A stretch of DNA of 64,000 bases from Polaromonas sp. (GTDB lineage Bacteria; Pseudomonadota; Gammaproteobacteria; Burkholderiales; Burkholderiaceae_C). The stretch covers positions 1 through 64,000 of the forward strand of contig NZ_JABBPE010000018.1 in NCBI RefSeq assembly GCF_012927455.1. Direction: 5' to 3'. The notes beneath the pieces were generated by a model. It made no database searches. It was not told where the DNA came from and was given only the letters and a program-made list of their open reading frames with translations. This document shows positions 26,115 through 33,967 of the stretch, one piece after another (the stretch's first letter is position 1; the number at the start of each line of letters is the position of its first letter). Both the position numbers and the translations under genes were made by a program.

Positions 26115-26858
26115 TCAGACTGGCGCGGTGCCCAGCGTGGTGCCGCCGCAGACGTACAGCACCTGCCCGGTGACAAAGCCGTTGTCGGGCGAAAGAAAGA
26201 ACATCGCGGCGCGTGCCACGTCCTGGGCCGTGCCCATGCGGCCAACCACAATGCCGTCCAGGATGCGCTGCGTCTGCGGCGCACCTTCGGGGTTGCTTTT
26301 GCGGAACAGTTCGGTGGCAATCGGTCCGGGACCAATCGCATTGACAGTGATGCCGTCGCGTCCAAGTTCCATCGCCAGCGTGCGCGTCATGCCTATCATG
26401 CCGGCCTTGGTGGCCGAATAGACGATGCGGTCGACCTTGCCCAGTGCGGCGCGCGAAGACATATTGACGATGCGGCCATGGCCGCAGGCGCGAAGGCTGG
26501 GCAGAAAAGCCTGCGTCAGCAAGATGACCGCGCGCAAATGCAGGCCGACCACGTCGTCAAGGGTTTGCATGGTCGCAGTGTCGATTGAGCCGGGACGGGT
26601 GGCGCCGGCGTTGTTGACCAGCGCGGTGACCTGGTGCCTGGCCGCAATCTCGGCGGCGCGCTCGCGCGTGGACGCTTCCTTCGTCAGGTCGGCCTGGTAG
26701 GAAACCAATTGGGGATGACGCCAGTCCGGCAACACGTAGTCGAGGTTGACGACGTTTTTGCCTAGCGCCAGCAGGGCCTCAGCAATGGCCCGGCCTATTC
26801 CCGAACTGGCGCCGGTGACGACGGTGGCATCAGGCAAGAGAGCAGCCATCGTGCTCAT
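26115..26858 (-). CDS. Short-chain dehydrogenase/reductase
   Basis: A 247-residue SDR from ATG 26858, which overlaps the thiolase stop (ATGA). The cofactor motif is TGASSGIGRAIAEALL near residue 15, with NNAGATRPG near 85 and catalytic Ser/Tyr/Lys in MSSRAALG...YSATKAG near 130-155. The adenine-binding region contains NLDYV, so an acidic residue favours NAD. It probably oxidises or reduces a hydroxy/keto intermediate; 3-hydroxyacyl-CoA is one possibility given the thiolase next door. Substrate is inferred from context only. Confidence 0.9.
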   Translation of the reverse strand: MSTMAALLPDATVVTGASSGIGRAIAEALLALGKNVVNLDYVLPDWRHPQLVSYQADLTKEASTRERAAEIAARHQVTALVNNAGATRPGSIDTATMQTLDDVVGLHLRAVILLTQAFLPSLRACGHGRIVNMSSRAALGKVDRIVYSATKAGMIGMTRTLAMELGRDGITVNAIGPGPIATELFRKSNPEGAPQTQRILDGIVVGRMGTAQDVARAAMFFLSPDNGFVTGQVLYVCGGTTLGTAPV

Positions 26859-28057
26859 ACCCGCTCCAGGATGACGGCAATGCCTTGCCCCACGCCGATG
26901 CACATGGTGCACAGGGCATAACGCCCTCCGCTGCGGTGCAACTGGTTGACCGCCGTGGTCACCAGCCGCGCGCCCGACGCGCCCAGCGGATGGCCCAGCG
27001 CAATCGCGCCGCCATTCGGGTTGACGCGCAGGTCATCGTCCTGCAGACCGAGCAGGCGCAGCACCGCCAGCCCCTGCGCGGCAAAGGCTTCGTTGAGCTC
27101 GATCACATCCATCCGCGCCAGGCTCAGCCCCGTCAGGGCCAGCACTTTTTCTGTCGCCGGCGCCGGGCCTATGCCCATGATGCGCGGCGGTACGCCGGCC
27201 GTTGCCATGCCGACGATGCGGGCGCGCGGCGTCAGGCCGTTTTTTCTCGCCGCCTCTTCATCGGCGATCAGCAGCGCGCAGGCGCCATCGTTGACGCCCG
27301 ATGCGTTGCCCGCCGTGACACTGCCGTCGGGCCGCACCGCGCCCTTGAGTTTGGCCAGCGCTTCCAGCGAGGTTTCGCGCGGGTGCTCGTCCTGGCTGAC
27401 GACCAGAGGATCGCCCTTTTTCTGCAAGATGGTGACGGGCGTTATTTCGGCATCGAAGAAACCCGACTTCTGCGCCGCGATCGCCTTGCGCTGCGAGGCC
27501 AGCGCCATCTTGTCTTGGTCTTGCCGGCTGATGCGGTAGTCGGTGGCGACGTTTTCGGCGGTCTCGGGCATCGCGTCAACGCCGTACTTTTCTTTCATGA
27601 GCTTGTTGACGAAGCGCCAGCCTATCGTCGTGTCATACATCTGCGCGGCGCGGCTGAAAGCGCTCTCGGCCTTGCCCATCACAAAAGGCGCGCGGCTCAT
27701 GCTCTCGACCCCGCCGGCAATCATCATGCTGGCTTCGCCGGCCTTGATGGCGCGCGCTGCCGTGCCGATCGCATCCATGCCTGAGCCGCACAGCCGGTTG
27801 ATGGTGGCGCCGGGCAGCTCAAGCGGCAAACCGGCAAGCAGCGTGGCCATGCGGGCCACGTTGCGGTTGTCTTCGCCGGCCTGGTTGACGCAACCATAAA
27901 TCACGTCGGTCACCGCCATCCAGTCCACATTCGGGTTGCGCGCCATCAAGGCCTTGAGCGGAATCGCGCCGAGGTCGTCGGTGCGCACGCTGCTCAAGGC
28001 GCCGCCGTAGCGGCCAAAGGGGGTACGGATGGCGTCGCAGATAAAAGCCTGGTTCAT
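26855..28057 (-). CDS. pcaF: Thiolase, probably 3-oxoadipyl-CoA thiolase
   Basis: A 400-residue thiolase with the acyl-enzyme Cys in NRLCGSGMDAIG (about residue 90). The C-terminal active-site pair is seen as GGAIALGHPLGASGARL and the final CTMCIGVGQGIAVILE. The N terminus QAFICDAIRTPFGRYGGALSSVRTDDLGAIP is the typical PcaF/PaaJ form. It would cleave 3-oxoadipyl-CoA to succinyl-CoA and acetyl-CoA. The pcaI-pcaJ pair directly upstream supports PcaF over a general acetyl-CoA acetyltransferase. Confidence 0.88.
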   Translation of the reverse strand: MNQAFICDAIRTPFGRYGGALSSVRTDDLGAIPLKALMARNPNVDWMAVTDVIYGCVNQAGEDNRNVARMATLLAGLPLELPGATINRLCGSGMDAIGTAARAIKAGEASMMIAGGVESMSRAPFVMGKAESAFSRAAQMYDTTIGWRFVNKLMKEKYGVDAMPETAENVATDYRISRQDQDKMALASQRKAIAAQKSGFFDAEITPVTILQKKGDPLVVSQDEHPRETSLEALAKLKGAVRPDGSVTAGNASGVNDGACALLIADEEAARKNGLTPRARIVGMATAGVPPRIMGIGPAPATEKVLALTGLSLARMDVIELNEAFAAQGLAVLRLLGLQDDDLRVNPNGGAIALGHPLGASGARLVTTAVNQLHRSGGRYALCTMCIGVGQGIAVILERV

Positions 28058-28085
28058 GAGGTGTCCCGGTGGTAAATGTGTATGT

Positions 28086-28727
28086 TCAGGCGGAAATCGG
28101 CAGGCCGATGAGCTTTTCCAACTCGGCAAGCGGCAGCCCCTCGACCAGGTCGATGAGCTGCAGGCCTTGCGGTGTGCAGGCCAGCGTCGCAAGTTCGGAG
28201 TAAATGCGCTTGACGCAGGCCATGCCGGTGAGCGGGTAGCTGCACTGCGCCACCACCTTGCTCTCGCCCTTTTTGGTCAGCAGGTCCATCATCACCCAAG
28301 TTTGCCTGGCGCCTATGGCCAGGTCCATGGCGCCGCCCACGGCGGGAATGGCACCCGCCTCGCCGGTGCTCCAGTTGGCCAGATCACCGGTAGACGAGAC
28401 CTGAAACGCGCCCAGCACGCAGATATCCAGATGGCCGCCGCGCATCATGGCAAAGCTGTCGGCATGGTGAAAAAACGAGCCGCCCTTGAGCAACGTCACC
28501 GGCTGCTTGCCGGCGTTGATCAGGTCGTAGTCCGCGTCGCACTCGGCCGGCGCCGGGCCCATGCCCAAAATGCCGTTTTCGCTGTGCAAAATCACTTCGC
28601 GGCTGGCCGGGATGTGGTTGGCAACCAGCGTGGGCATGCCGATGCCGAGGTTGACGACGGCGCCTTCGTGAATGTCTTGCGCCACGCGGGCGGCGAGCTG
28701 TTCTTTGCTGCGTTTTTGGTAAGTCAT
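28086..28727 (-). CDS. pcaJ: 3-oxoacid CoA-transferase subunit B (PcaJ-like)
   Basis: A 213-residue CoA-transferase beta subunit. The catalytic Glu is in the motif SENGILGMGPAP at about residue 50. It starts MTYQKRSKEQLAARVAQDI, typical of PcaJ; the ATG two codons earlier (28733) cannot be excluded. With PcaI it transfers CoA from succinyl-CoA to 3-oxoadipate. It lies 16 bases downstream of pcaI. Confidence 0.9.
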   Translation of the reverse strand: MTYQKRSKEQLAARVAQDIHEGAVVNLGIGMPTLVANHIPASREVILHSENGILGMGPAPAECDADYDLINAGKQPVTLLKGGSFFHHADSFAMMRGGHLDICVLGAFQVSSTGDLANWSTGEAGAIPAVGGAMDLAIGARQTWVMMDLLTKKGESKVVAQCSYPLTGMACVKRIYSELATLACTPQGLQLIDLVEGLPLAELEKLIGLPISA

Positions 28728-28743
28728 GAGCATGTGAATATGA

Positions 28744-29460
28744 TTAGGCTGCTTTCCTGAAACCGCCGGCCTGGGTCGCCATGCGCTCTATCTTCACGAT
28801 CTGCTGCACAAAGATGCCGGGGGTCACGATGTGTTCCGGGTTGAGCGCGCCCAGCTCGACAATTTCATGCACCGTGGCCACGGTTTTCCGGGCGGCAGTC
28901 GCCATCACCGGGCCAAAGTTGCGTGCTGCCATTCGGTACGTCAGGTTGCCCCAGCGGTCCCCCTGCTCGGCCTTGATCAACGCCACATCGCCATAAATCG
29001 GCATTTCCAGCACGTAATGCCTACCGTTGATTTCACGGGTTTCCTTGGCGCTTCCGTCGACGTTTTTGGCCAGCTCCGTGCCATAGCCAGTAGGAGAGAA
29101 AAATGCGCCAATGCCCGCCCCCGCTGCGCGAATGCGTTCGGCCAGATTGCCTTGCGGCACCAATTCGAGATCCAGCTTGCCGCTGCGGTAGAGCGCGTCA
29201 AAGATGTGGCTGTCGACCTGGCGCGGAAAGCTGCAGATGATCTTACGAACGCGCCCGGCTTTCAGCAAAGCGGCCAGCCCCTCCTCGGCATTGCCCGCGT
29301 TGTTGTTAACCACGGTCAGATCCTTGGCGCCCTGGGCAATCAGGCCGTCAATCAGTTCATTGGGAATGCCGGCGGTGCCAAAGCCGCCAATCATTACAGT
29401 GGCGCCGTCTTTCACATCGGCCAGCGCGTCGGCGATGGAAAGGGCAATTTTGTTGATCAT
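28744..29460 (-). CDS. pcaI: 3-oxoacid CoA-transferase subunit A (PcaI-like)
   Basis: A 238-residue alpha subunit with the CoA-binding signature DGATVMIGGFGTAGIPNELI near residue 17 and FFSPTGYGTELA in the middle. It is the first gene of the six-gene minus-strand operon pcaI-pcaJ-pcaF-SDR-Bug-TSUP. Its promoter region faces the IclR regulator across 123 bases, the usual arrangement for inducible beta-ketoadipate genes. Confidence 0.9.
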   Translation of the reverse strand: MINKIALSIADALADVKDGATVMIGGFGTAGIPNELIDGLIAQGAKDLTVVNNNAGNAEEGLAALLKAGRVRKIICSFPRQVDSHIFDALYRSGKLDLELVPQGNLAERIRAAGAGIGAFFSPTGYGTELAKNVDGSAKETREINGRHYVLEMPIYGDVALIKAEQGDRWGNLTYRMAARNFGPVMATAARKTVATVHEIVELGALNPEHIVTPGIFVQQIVKIERMATQAGGFRKAA

Positions 29461-29531
29461 TCAAGGGTCTCCAGCAACTCCAACCAGGAAACAAGAAAAG
29501 GGAACGCCTAATTTTGAGGGACCTATTTTGT

Positions 29532-29559
29532 TTGTAATTAGAACAAACGTTCGTATAAT
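29532..29559 (+). promoter_or_regulatory. Promoter and palindromic operator candidate of the IclR-type regulator
   Basis: A TTGTAA box (29532-29537) and a perfect TATAAT (29554-29559) are 16 bases apart. The palindrome gaacaaacgttc (29541-29552) lies between them. The regulator's ribosome site AGGAG follows at 29567-29571. IclR-type proteins often autoregulate from such a position. Confidence 0.65.
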
Positions 29560-29583
29560 GAATTTTAGGAGATTTTTAACCGC

Positions 29584-30387
29584 ATGGCAAATGCCGCAGC
29601 CACCCTCATTGCAGACCTCAAGCCCGGCGACGGCTACGTGCAGTCGTTTGCACGCGGGCTCGAAGTGATTCGCTCCTTCAGCGCCAGCGCACCCCGGCAA
29701 ACCTTGAGCGAAGTGGCCGGACGCAGCGGCCTGAGTCGCGCCGGCGCGCGCCGCATCTTGCTGACGCTGGCGGCGCTGGGCTATGTGCGCAGTGAGGGCA
29801 AGCTGTTCAGCCTGACGCCGCGCATACTGGACTTGGGCTTTGCCTACCTCTCGTCCATGCCGATATGGGGCTTGGCCGAGCCGGTAATGGAAGCGCTGGT
29901 AGCGCAAATCAAGGAGTCGTGCTCGGCCGCGGTGCTGGACGGCACCGACATCGTGTACGTGCTGCGCGTGCCGACCCACAAGATCATGAGCATCAGCCTG
30001 GGTGTCGGTTCGCGCCTGCCGGCCTACTGCACGTCGATGGGCCGCGTGCTGCTGGCCGGACTCGACGACGACGAAGTTATGAGCCGGCTGCAGTCTTCGG
30101 AGCGCATGGCACTGACGCGGCACACGGTGACCGAAATTGACGACTTGCTGGCGCGAATCCGCGCGGTGCGAAAGCAGGGCTGGTGCCTGGTCAATCAAGA
30201 ACTGGAAGAAGGCCTGGTGTCGCTCGCCGCACCCGTGACCAACCGGGCCGGCCACACCGTCGCCGCGATGAACATCAGCGGCCAGGCCAACCGCAGCAGC
30301 GCCAGGGTCATGCAGGACAGCATGTTGCCGGCCCTGCTGGCGTCAGCCCAGACCATTTCGCGGCTGCTGGCGGTCAAGCCGGACTGA
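29584..30387 (+). CDS. IclR family regulator, PcaR/PobR type
   Basis: A 267-residue regulator. The N-terminal winged helix (about residues 20-80) includes SFARGLEVIRSFS and LSEVAGRSGLSRAGARRILLTLAALGYV. The C-terminal effector domain follows, with LPAYCTSMGRVLLAGL and GWCLVNQELEEGLVSLAAP. These phrases match the PcaR/PobR branch, which senses beta-ketoadipate or 4-hydroxybenzoate. Divergent from pcaI, it most likely controls that operon and itself. Confidence 0.9.
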   Translation: MANAAATLIADLKPGDGYVQSFARGLEVIRSFSASAPRQTLSEVAGRSGLSRAGARRILLTLAALGYVRSEGKLFSLTPRILDLGFAYLSSMPIWGLAEPVMEALVAQIKESCSAAVLDGTDIVYVLRVPTHKIMSISLGVGSRLPAYCTSMGRVLLAGLDDDEVMSRLQSSERMALTRHTVTEIDDLLARIRAVRKQGWCLVNQELEEGLVSLAAPVTNRAGHTVAAMNISGQANRSSARVMQDSMLPALLASAQTISRLLAVKPD

Positions 30388-30407
30388 CGGCTGCGCTGTG
30401 GCTTGCC

Positions 30408-30629
30408 TCAGCCCTTGCGGGTGCCAGCAACCAGCACGATAGCGCCCAGGGCGATGGCGCCCAGACTGAGCCACTGAGGGAAGTTGACGGTCTCTTTTTC
30501 CTTGACCGAAAGCTCCAGCGGGCCGATCTTGGCGGTCGTCGTGTCTTTGGTAAAGCTGAAGCCGCCAGTCAAGAAGCCAACAAGGCCCAGAACGATTAAC
30601 ACGATGCCTGTGATGGTGGTTGCTTTCAT
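30408..30629 (-). CDS. DUF3185 family small membrane protein
   Basis: A 73-residue protein with two membrane helices (ITGIVLIVLGLVGFLTGG and LSLGAIALGAIVLVAG) separated by a polar segment (TKDTTTAKIGPLELSVKEKET). This resembles the DUF3185 family, of unknown role. The ATG at 30629 has AGGAA upstream. It is convergent with the IclR gene, 20 bases apart. Confidence 0.7.
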   Translation of the reverse strand: MKATTITGIVLIVLGLVGFLTGGFSFTKDTTTAKIGPLELSVKEKETVNFPQWLSLGAIALGAIVLVAGTRKG

Positions 30630-30791
30630 TGGAAATTTCCTTCTTATATAGGGATTGACAAAACAGGCGGCTTCAAGTCGCCACGCTACCGCCCAACTAT
30701 AGAAGGCAGCGCGCCAAGTTCGCGTAGGACAAGATCCGGTTTCATTTCCCGCCGCCTTCAGGGCAAGGTGCGCCCGTGCTACGCTTTGCCC

Positions 30792-31226
30792 ATGTTTACC
30801 CCCTCGCAAGCCGATGTCCGCCGGTTTTTCTGCTCTGTTTATGCCAAAGGCCTTGCTGGGCAACCGCTGGAAGCTATAGAAACCATAGCAAGCCAGTGGC
30901 TGGAAGAGCACCCCGAGTACCAAACGGATTTTTCCGATGTCGATGCCGCGCTGCAAAAAATGTACGACGTGGAAGACGGCAAAACCAACCCCTTCCTGCA
31001 CCTGTCCATGCATCTGTCGATCAGCGAGCAATGCTCCATCGACCAGCCGCGCGGTATCCGCCAGGCCGTGGAGCTTCTGACTGCCAGGCGTGACTCGCTG
31101 CACGACGCGCACCACGAGGCCATGGACTGTCTGGGCCAGATGGTTTGGGAAAGCCAGCGCGCCGGCCGCCCCCCCGACGGCGCCGCTTATATCGACTGCG
31201 TGCAACGCCGTGCCACCCGAGACTAG
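30792..31226 (+). CDS. DUF1841 family protein
   Basis: A 144-residue soluble protein: starts MFTPSQADVRRFFCSVYAK, contains EEHPEYQTDF, NPFLHLSMHLSISEQCSIDQPRGIR and HDAHHEAMDCLGQMVWESQR. These are the conserved blocks of DUF1841, found across beta- and gamma-proteobacteria with no known function. Part of the gene (GQPLEAIETIA) coincides with a degenerate dispersed-repeat copy at 30846-30890. Confidence 0.85.
   Translation: MFTPSQADVRRFFCSVYAKGLAGQPLEAIETIASQWLEEHPEYQTDFSDVDAALQKMYDVEDGKTNPFLHLSMHLSISEQCSIDQPRGIRQAVELLTARRDSLHDAHHEAMDCLGQMVWESQRAGRPPDGAAYIDCVQRRATRD
30846..30890 (+). repeat. Dispersed repeat copy 6, inside the DUF1841 gene (degenerate)
   Basis: Right half caaccgctggaagctatagaaaccatagca agrees with the consensus pattern ...gggcgcaagcagctat-n6-atagca at many positions, and closely with copy 4 in kefC. 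The left half is only weakly matched. It encodes QPLEAIETIA. Confidence 0.55.
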
Positions 31227-31323
31227 ATTTAGCCCCAGGCTTTCACTTTGTTTAACACGCCGCCTCCCGAGGAAACTAATTTCCCTTGGCGCGGCCCGGC
31301 GGAAAATTTTCTGCCGTATGCGC

Positions 31324-31374
31324 CACCCCGCCAAAAAAAAACCACTGAAACAGCGGCTTTTTTTTGGCGGGGTG
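31324..31374. terminator. Bidirectional intrinsic terminator
   Basis: Left arm caccccgccaaaaaaaaa pairs with right arm ttttttttggcggggtg, giving a long stem with an A/T-rich top and a loop of about 16 bases. It sits between the convergent DUF1841 and cytochrome c4 genes. Confidence 0.8.
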
Positions 31375-31382
31375 CTTGCGCT

Positions 31383-32048
31383 TCAGCGGAATTTGCTCTG
31401 CGGAACCACCTTGAGTTCACCTTCGACCGACGACACATAGTTAGCCAGCATCTTGAGCTCGGCATTGGTGTACTGCTTGGCCATGCCCGCCATGATGGCG
31501 TTGCCGCGACCCACCTTGGCGTTGTTCTCTATCTTGTACGACTTGAGAGCCACAAACAGGTAATCCGCATGCTGACCACCAATTTTGGGGTAAGACGGGT
31601 CAATCGGCTGGCCGAAGTTGGCGCCATGGCAGGACGCGCAATTGGCCTTGCTGAGCAGGGCCTGCACCTCGGCGCTCGGTTCCCTGGATGGCTTGACCGG
31701 AAGCGTCGCGCCCACCACCACGCCATGCACGCTGTAATAAGCGGCCAGATCGACCATGTCCTGATCGCTCAGCGACTCGGCAATGCCGCGCATGGTCGGG
31801 TGCTTGCGCTCGCCTTTTTTGTATGCATGCAGCGACGACGCGATGTACTTGGCGCTCTGGCCGGAAATCATGGGGACCTTGTAGACCTCGGGGAAAGAGG
31901 CCTGGTAGCCCTTGATGCCGTGGCAACCAATACACATGGCGTTCTTGGTTTCGCCTGCTTTGGCGTCGCCTTTAAGCTCCTGTGCGAGGCTGGAAGCCGT
32001 CACACAGGAGACAGCCAGAGCGAATATCGTGGTCAACAGCTTATTCAT
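31383..32048 (-). CDS. Diheme cytochrome c4
   Basis: A 221-residue secreted protein with a signal peptide ending TASSLAQ and two cytochrome c domains. The heme sites are CIGCHG (about residue 40) and CASCHG (about residue 138). Axial Met candidates are in KHPTMRGIAE and IMAGMAKQ. Cytochrome c4 carries electrons in the periplasm between the bc1 complex and terminal oxidases, here plausibly the caa3-type enzyme encoded in the same window. Confidence 0.93.
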   Translation of the reverse strand: MNKLLTTIFALAVSCVTASSLAQELKGDAKAGETKNAMCIGCHGIKGYQASFPEVYKVPMISGQSAKYIASSLHAYKKGERKHPTMRGIAESLSDQDMVDLAAYYSVHGVVVGATLPVKPSREPSAEVQALLSKANCASCHGANFGQPIDPSYPKIGGQHADYLFVALKSYKIENNAKVGRGNAIMAGMAKQYTNAELKMLANYVSSVEGELKVVPQSKFR

Positions 32049-32220
32049 TTTTCGCGCACAATCAAGTGAAAATTCATCGTTTAGAACAGCTTTGGATTAT
32101 ATCTGGGCCTGACGGATTTCAGACACCGCTTGCCGGTTGCCAGCGCCAGAGCTGCCTCAACCATCAAGCTCTTTCAACGCCCCAGCAACAGCCCTTCCAC
32201 ACTTCTGACTCCCCAAGCAC

Positions 32221-33063
32221 ATGAAATTCCAAGGCTCACAAAACTACGTCGCCACGCCGGACCTGATGCTGGCCGTCAATGCCGCAGCCACCCTGAAAAG
32301 GCCGTTGTTGGTCAAGGGCGAGCCCGGCACCGGCAAAACCATGCTGGCCGAGGAAGTGGCGCAGGCCTTGAGTCTTCCGCTGCTGCAGTGGCACATCAAG
32401 TCCACCACCAAGGCGCAGCAGGGCCTGTATGAATACGACGCCGTCTCGCGCCTGCGCGATTCCCAACTGGGCGATGAAAAGGTGAAGGACATTCATAACT
32501 ACATCGTCAAGGGTGTGTTGTGGCAAGCCTTCACGGCAGAGCAGCCGGTCGCCCTGCTGATCGACGAGATCGACAAGGCCGACATTGAATTTCCGAACGA
32601 CCTGCTGCGCGAGATCGACCGCATGGAGTTTTACGTCTACGAGACGCGCGAACTCATCAAGGCCAGGCACCGGCCGCTGGTGTTCATCACGTCCAACAAT
32701 GAAAAAGAACTGCCCGACGCCTTTTTGCGCCGCTGCTTTTTTCACTACATCAAGTTCCCCGACGCCGACACCATGAAGCAAATCGTCGACGTGCATTTTC
32801 CCGGCCTCAAAAAGGAATTGCTGGCGGCCGCCATGAAGACTTTTTATGAAGTCCGCAACCTGCCCGGCCTAAAGAAGAAGCCCTCCACCAGCGAGCTGCT
32901 CGACTGGCTCAAGCTGCTGCTGGCTGAAGACATTCCGCTGGAAGCCCTGCAAAGCCGCGACGACAAGGTGACCGTGCCGCCGCTGGTCGGCGCACTGCTC
33001 AAAAACGAGCAGGACGTGACCCTGTTTGAAAAGCTCGTCTTCATGCAGCGCAACAACCGCTAG
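32221..33063 (+). CDS. MoxR-type AAA ATPase
   Basis: A 280-residue AAA+ ATPase. Walker A is GEPGTGKTML near residue 38, Walker B LLIDEIDKAD near 117 and sensor 1 VFITSNNEKELPDAFLRRCFF near 157. MoxR ATPases work as chaperones for metal-cofactor or complex assembly, normally with a VWA-domain partner. That partner lies three genes downstream (33968). This subtype matches the CoxD/MoxR pair. Confidence 0.93.
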   Translation: MKFQGSQNYVATPDLMLAVNAAATLKRPLLVKGEPGTGKTMLAEEVAQALSLPLLQWHIKSTTKAQQGLYEYDAVSRLRDSQLGDEKVKDIHNYIVKGVLWQAFTAEQPVALLIDEIDKADIEFPNDLLREIDRMEFYVYETRELIKARHRPLVFITSNNEKELPDAFLRRCFFHYIKFPDADTMKQIVDVHFPGLKKELLAAAMKTFYEVRNLPGLKKKPSTSELLDWLKLLLAEDIPLEALQSRDDKVTVPPLVGALLKNEQDVTLFEKLVFMQRNNR

Positions 33064-33118
33064 TCCCTTCGCTTCAAAAGCCAACCATCAAAACCTTCGA
33101 ACGCAGAGCTAGAGCACC

Positions 33119-33361
33119 ATGGGCAAGTCATTGTTGATTGAGGGGCTGAGCGACGCCGCCGGCTTCCTGGGCGGCGCGTTGTTGGGCTGGTGGCTGGCCA
33201 GCCTGCTGGGTTTCGAAGTCGCCACCGAGGGCTACAGCGCCAGCCGAATGGTTGGCGTGGCACTGCTTATTCTGGGTGGCAGCCTGGGCCTGCGGCAAGC
33301 ACGGCGCTGGCGCCGCGTACACGCTGAACGTCAGCTGGAAAAACGGAAGCAAGCACCATGA
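33119..33361 (+). CDS. Small membrane protein between MoxR and GNAT genes
   Basis: An 80-residue protein with two hydrophobic segments (DAAGFLGGALLGWWLASLLGF and MVGVALLILGGSLGLRQA) and a strongly basic C terminus (RRWRRVHAERQLEKRKQ). No family recognised. The stop overlaps the ATG of the acetyltransferase (ATGA), so the two are translated together. Confidence 0.7.
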   Translation: MGKSLLIEGLSDAAGFLGGALLGWWLASLLGFEVATEGYSASRMVGVALLILGGSLGLRQARRWRRVHAERQLEKRKQAP

Positions 33362-33954
33362 GTTTTGTAGAAGCCGTCACGCTGGCCGCGCGCGGTGTAG
33401 AACTGGTGCCGTTGGCGCTTGAGCATGAAGCCGGTCTGCGCGCCGCGGCCGCCGACGGTGAACTCTGGAAGCTGCGCGTCACCTCGGTGCCCGAGCCGGA
33501 ACAAACGCGCGCCTACATTGAAGCCGCGCTGGCAGCCCGCCAGGACGGCAACCGTTTCGCCTTTGCGGTGCGCGACCATTCCAGCGGCACGGTGCTGGGC
33601 AGCACCAGTTACCACGACATACTGCCGGCGGTCAAACGCCTGGAGATTGGCTACACCTGGTACGCCCTGCGCTGCCAGCGCAGCCACGTCAACACCACCT
33701 GCAAGCTGTTGATGCTGACGCACGCGTTTGAAACCCTGGGCTGCCATGTCGTCGGCTGGCGGACCGACAATTTCAACCACGCCTCGCAGCGCGCCATCGA
33801 ACAGCTGGGCGCGCGCAAAGATGGCGTGATTCGCGGTCATGCGCTGCGGCGCGACGGCACCATCCGCGACACCGTCCTGTACAGCCTGCGCGCCGGCGAA
33901 TGGCCAGAGGTCAAGGCGCAGTTGCTGTACCTGCTGGACAAACCGCGCCCCTGA
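33358..33954 (+). CDS. GNAT family N-acetyltransferase (RimJ/RimL-like)
   Basis: 198 residues. It starts FVEAVTLAARGVELVPLALEHEAGLRAAA, the usual beginning of the RimJ/RimL-type branch. The acetyl-CoA region is represented by GYTWYALRCQRSHVNTTCKLLMLTHAFETLGC, and WRTDNFNHASQRAIEQLGARKDG is the conserved C-terminal block. Such enzymes acetylate amino groups of proteins or small molecules. Embedded in a MoxR-VWA operon, it may simply be cotranscribed. Confidence 0.87.
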   Translation: MSFVEAVTLAARGVELVPLALEHEAGLRAAAADGELWKLRVTSVPEPEQTRAYIEAALAARQDGNRFAFAVRDHSSGTVLGSTSYHDILPAVKRLEIGYTWYALRCQRSHVNTTCKLLMLTHAFETLGCHVVGWRTDNFNHASQRAIEQLGARKDGVIRGHALRRDGTIRDTVLYSLRAGEWPEVKAQLLYLLDKPRP

Positions 33955-33967
33955 GATTGCACACACC

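Noticed and set aside
29461..30255. 264-codon minus-strand frame
   Set aside because: Antisense to the IclR regulator and extending through its promoter; no recognisable protein features.
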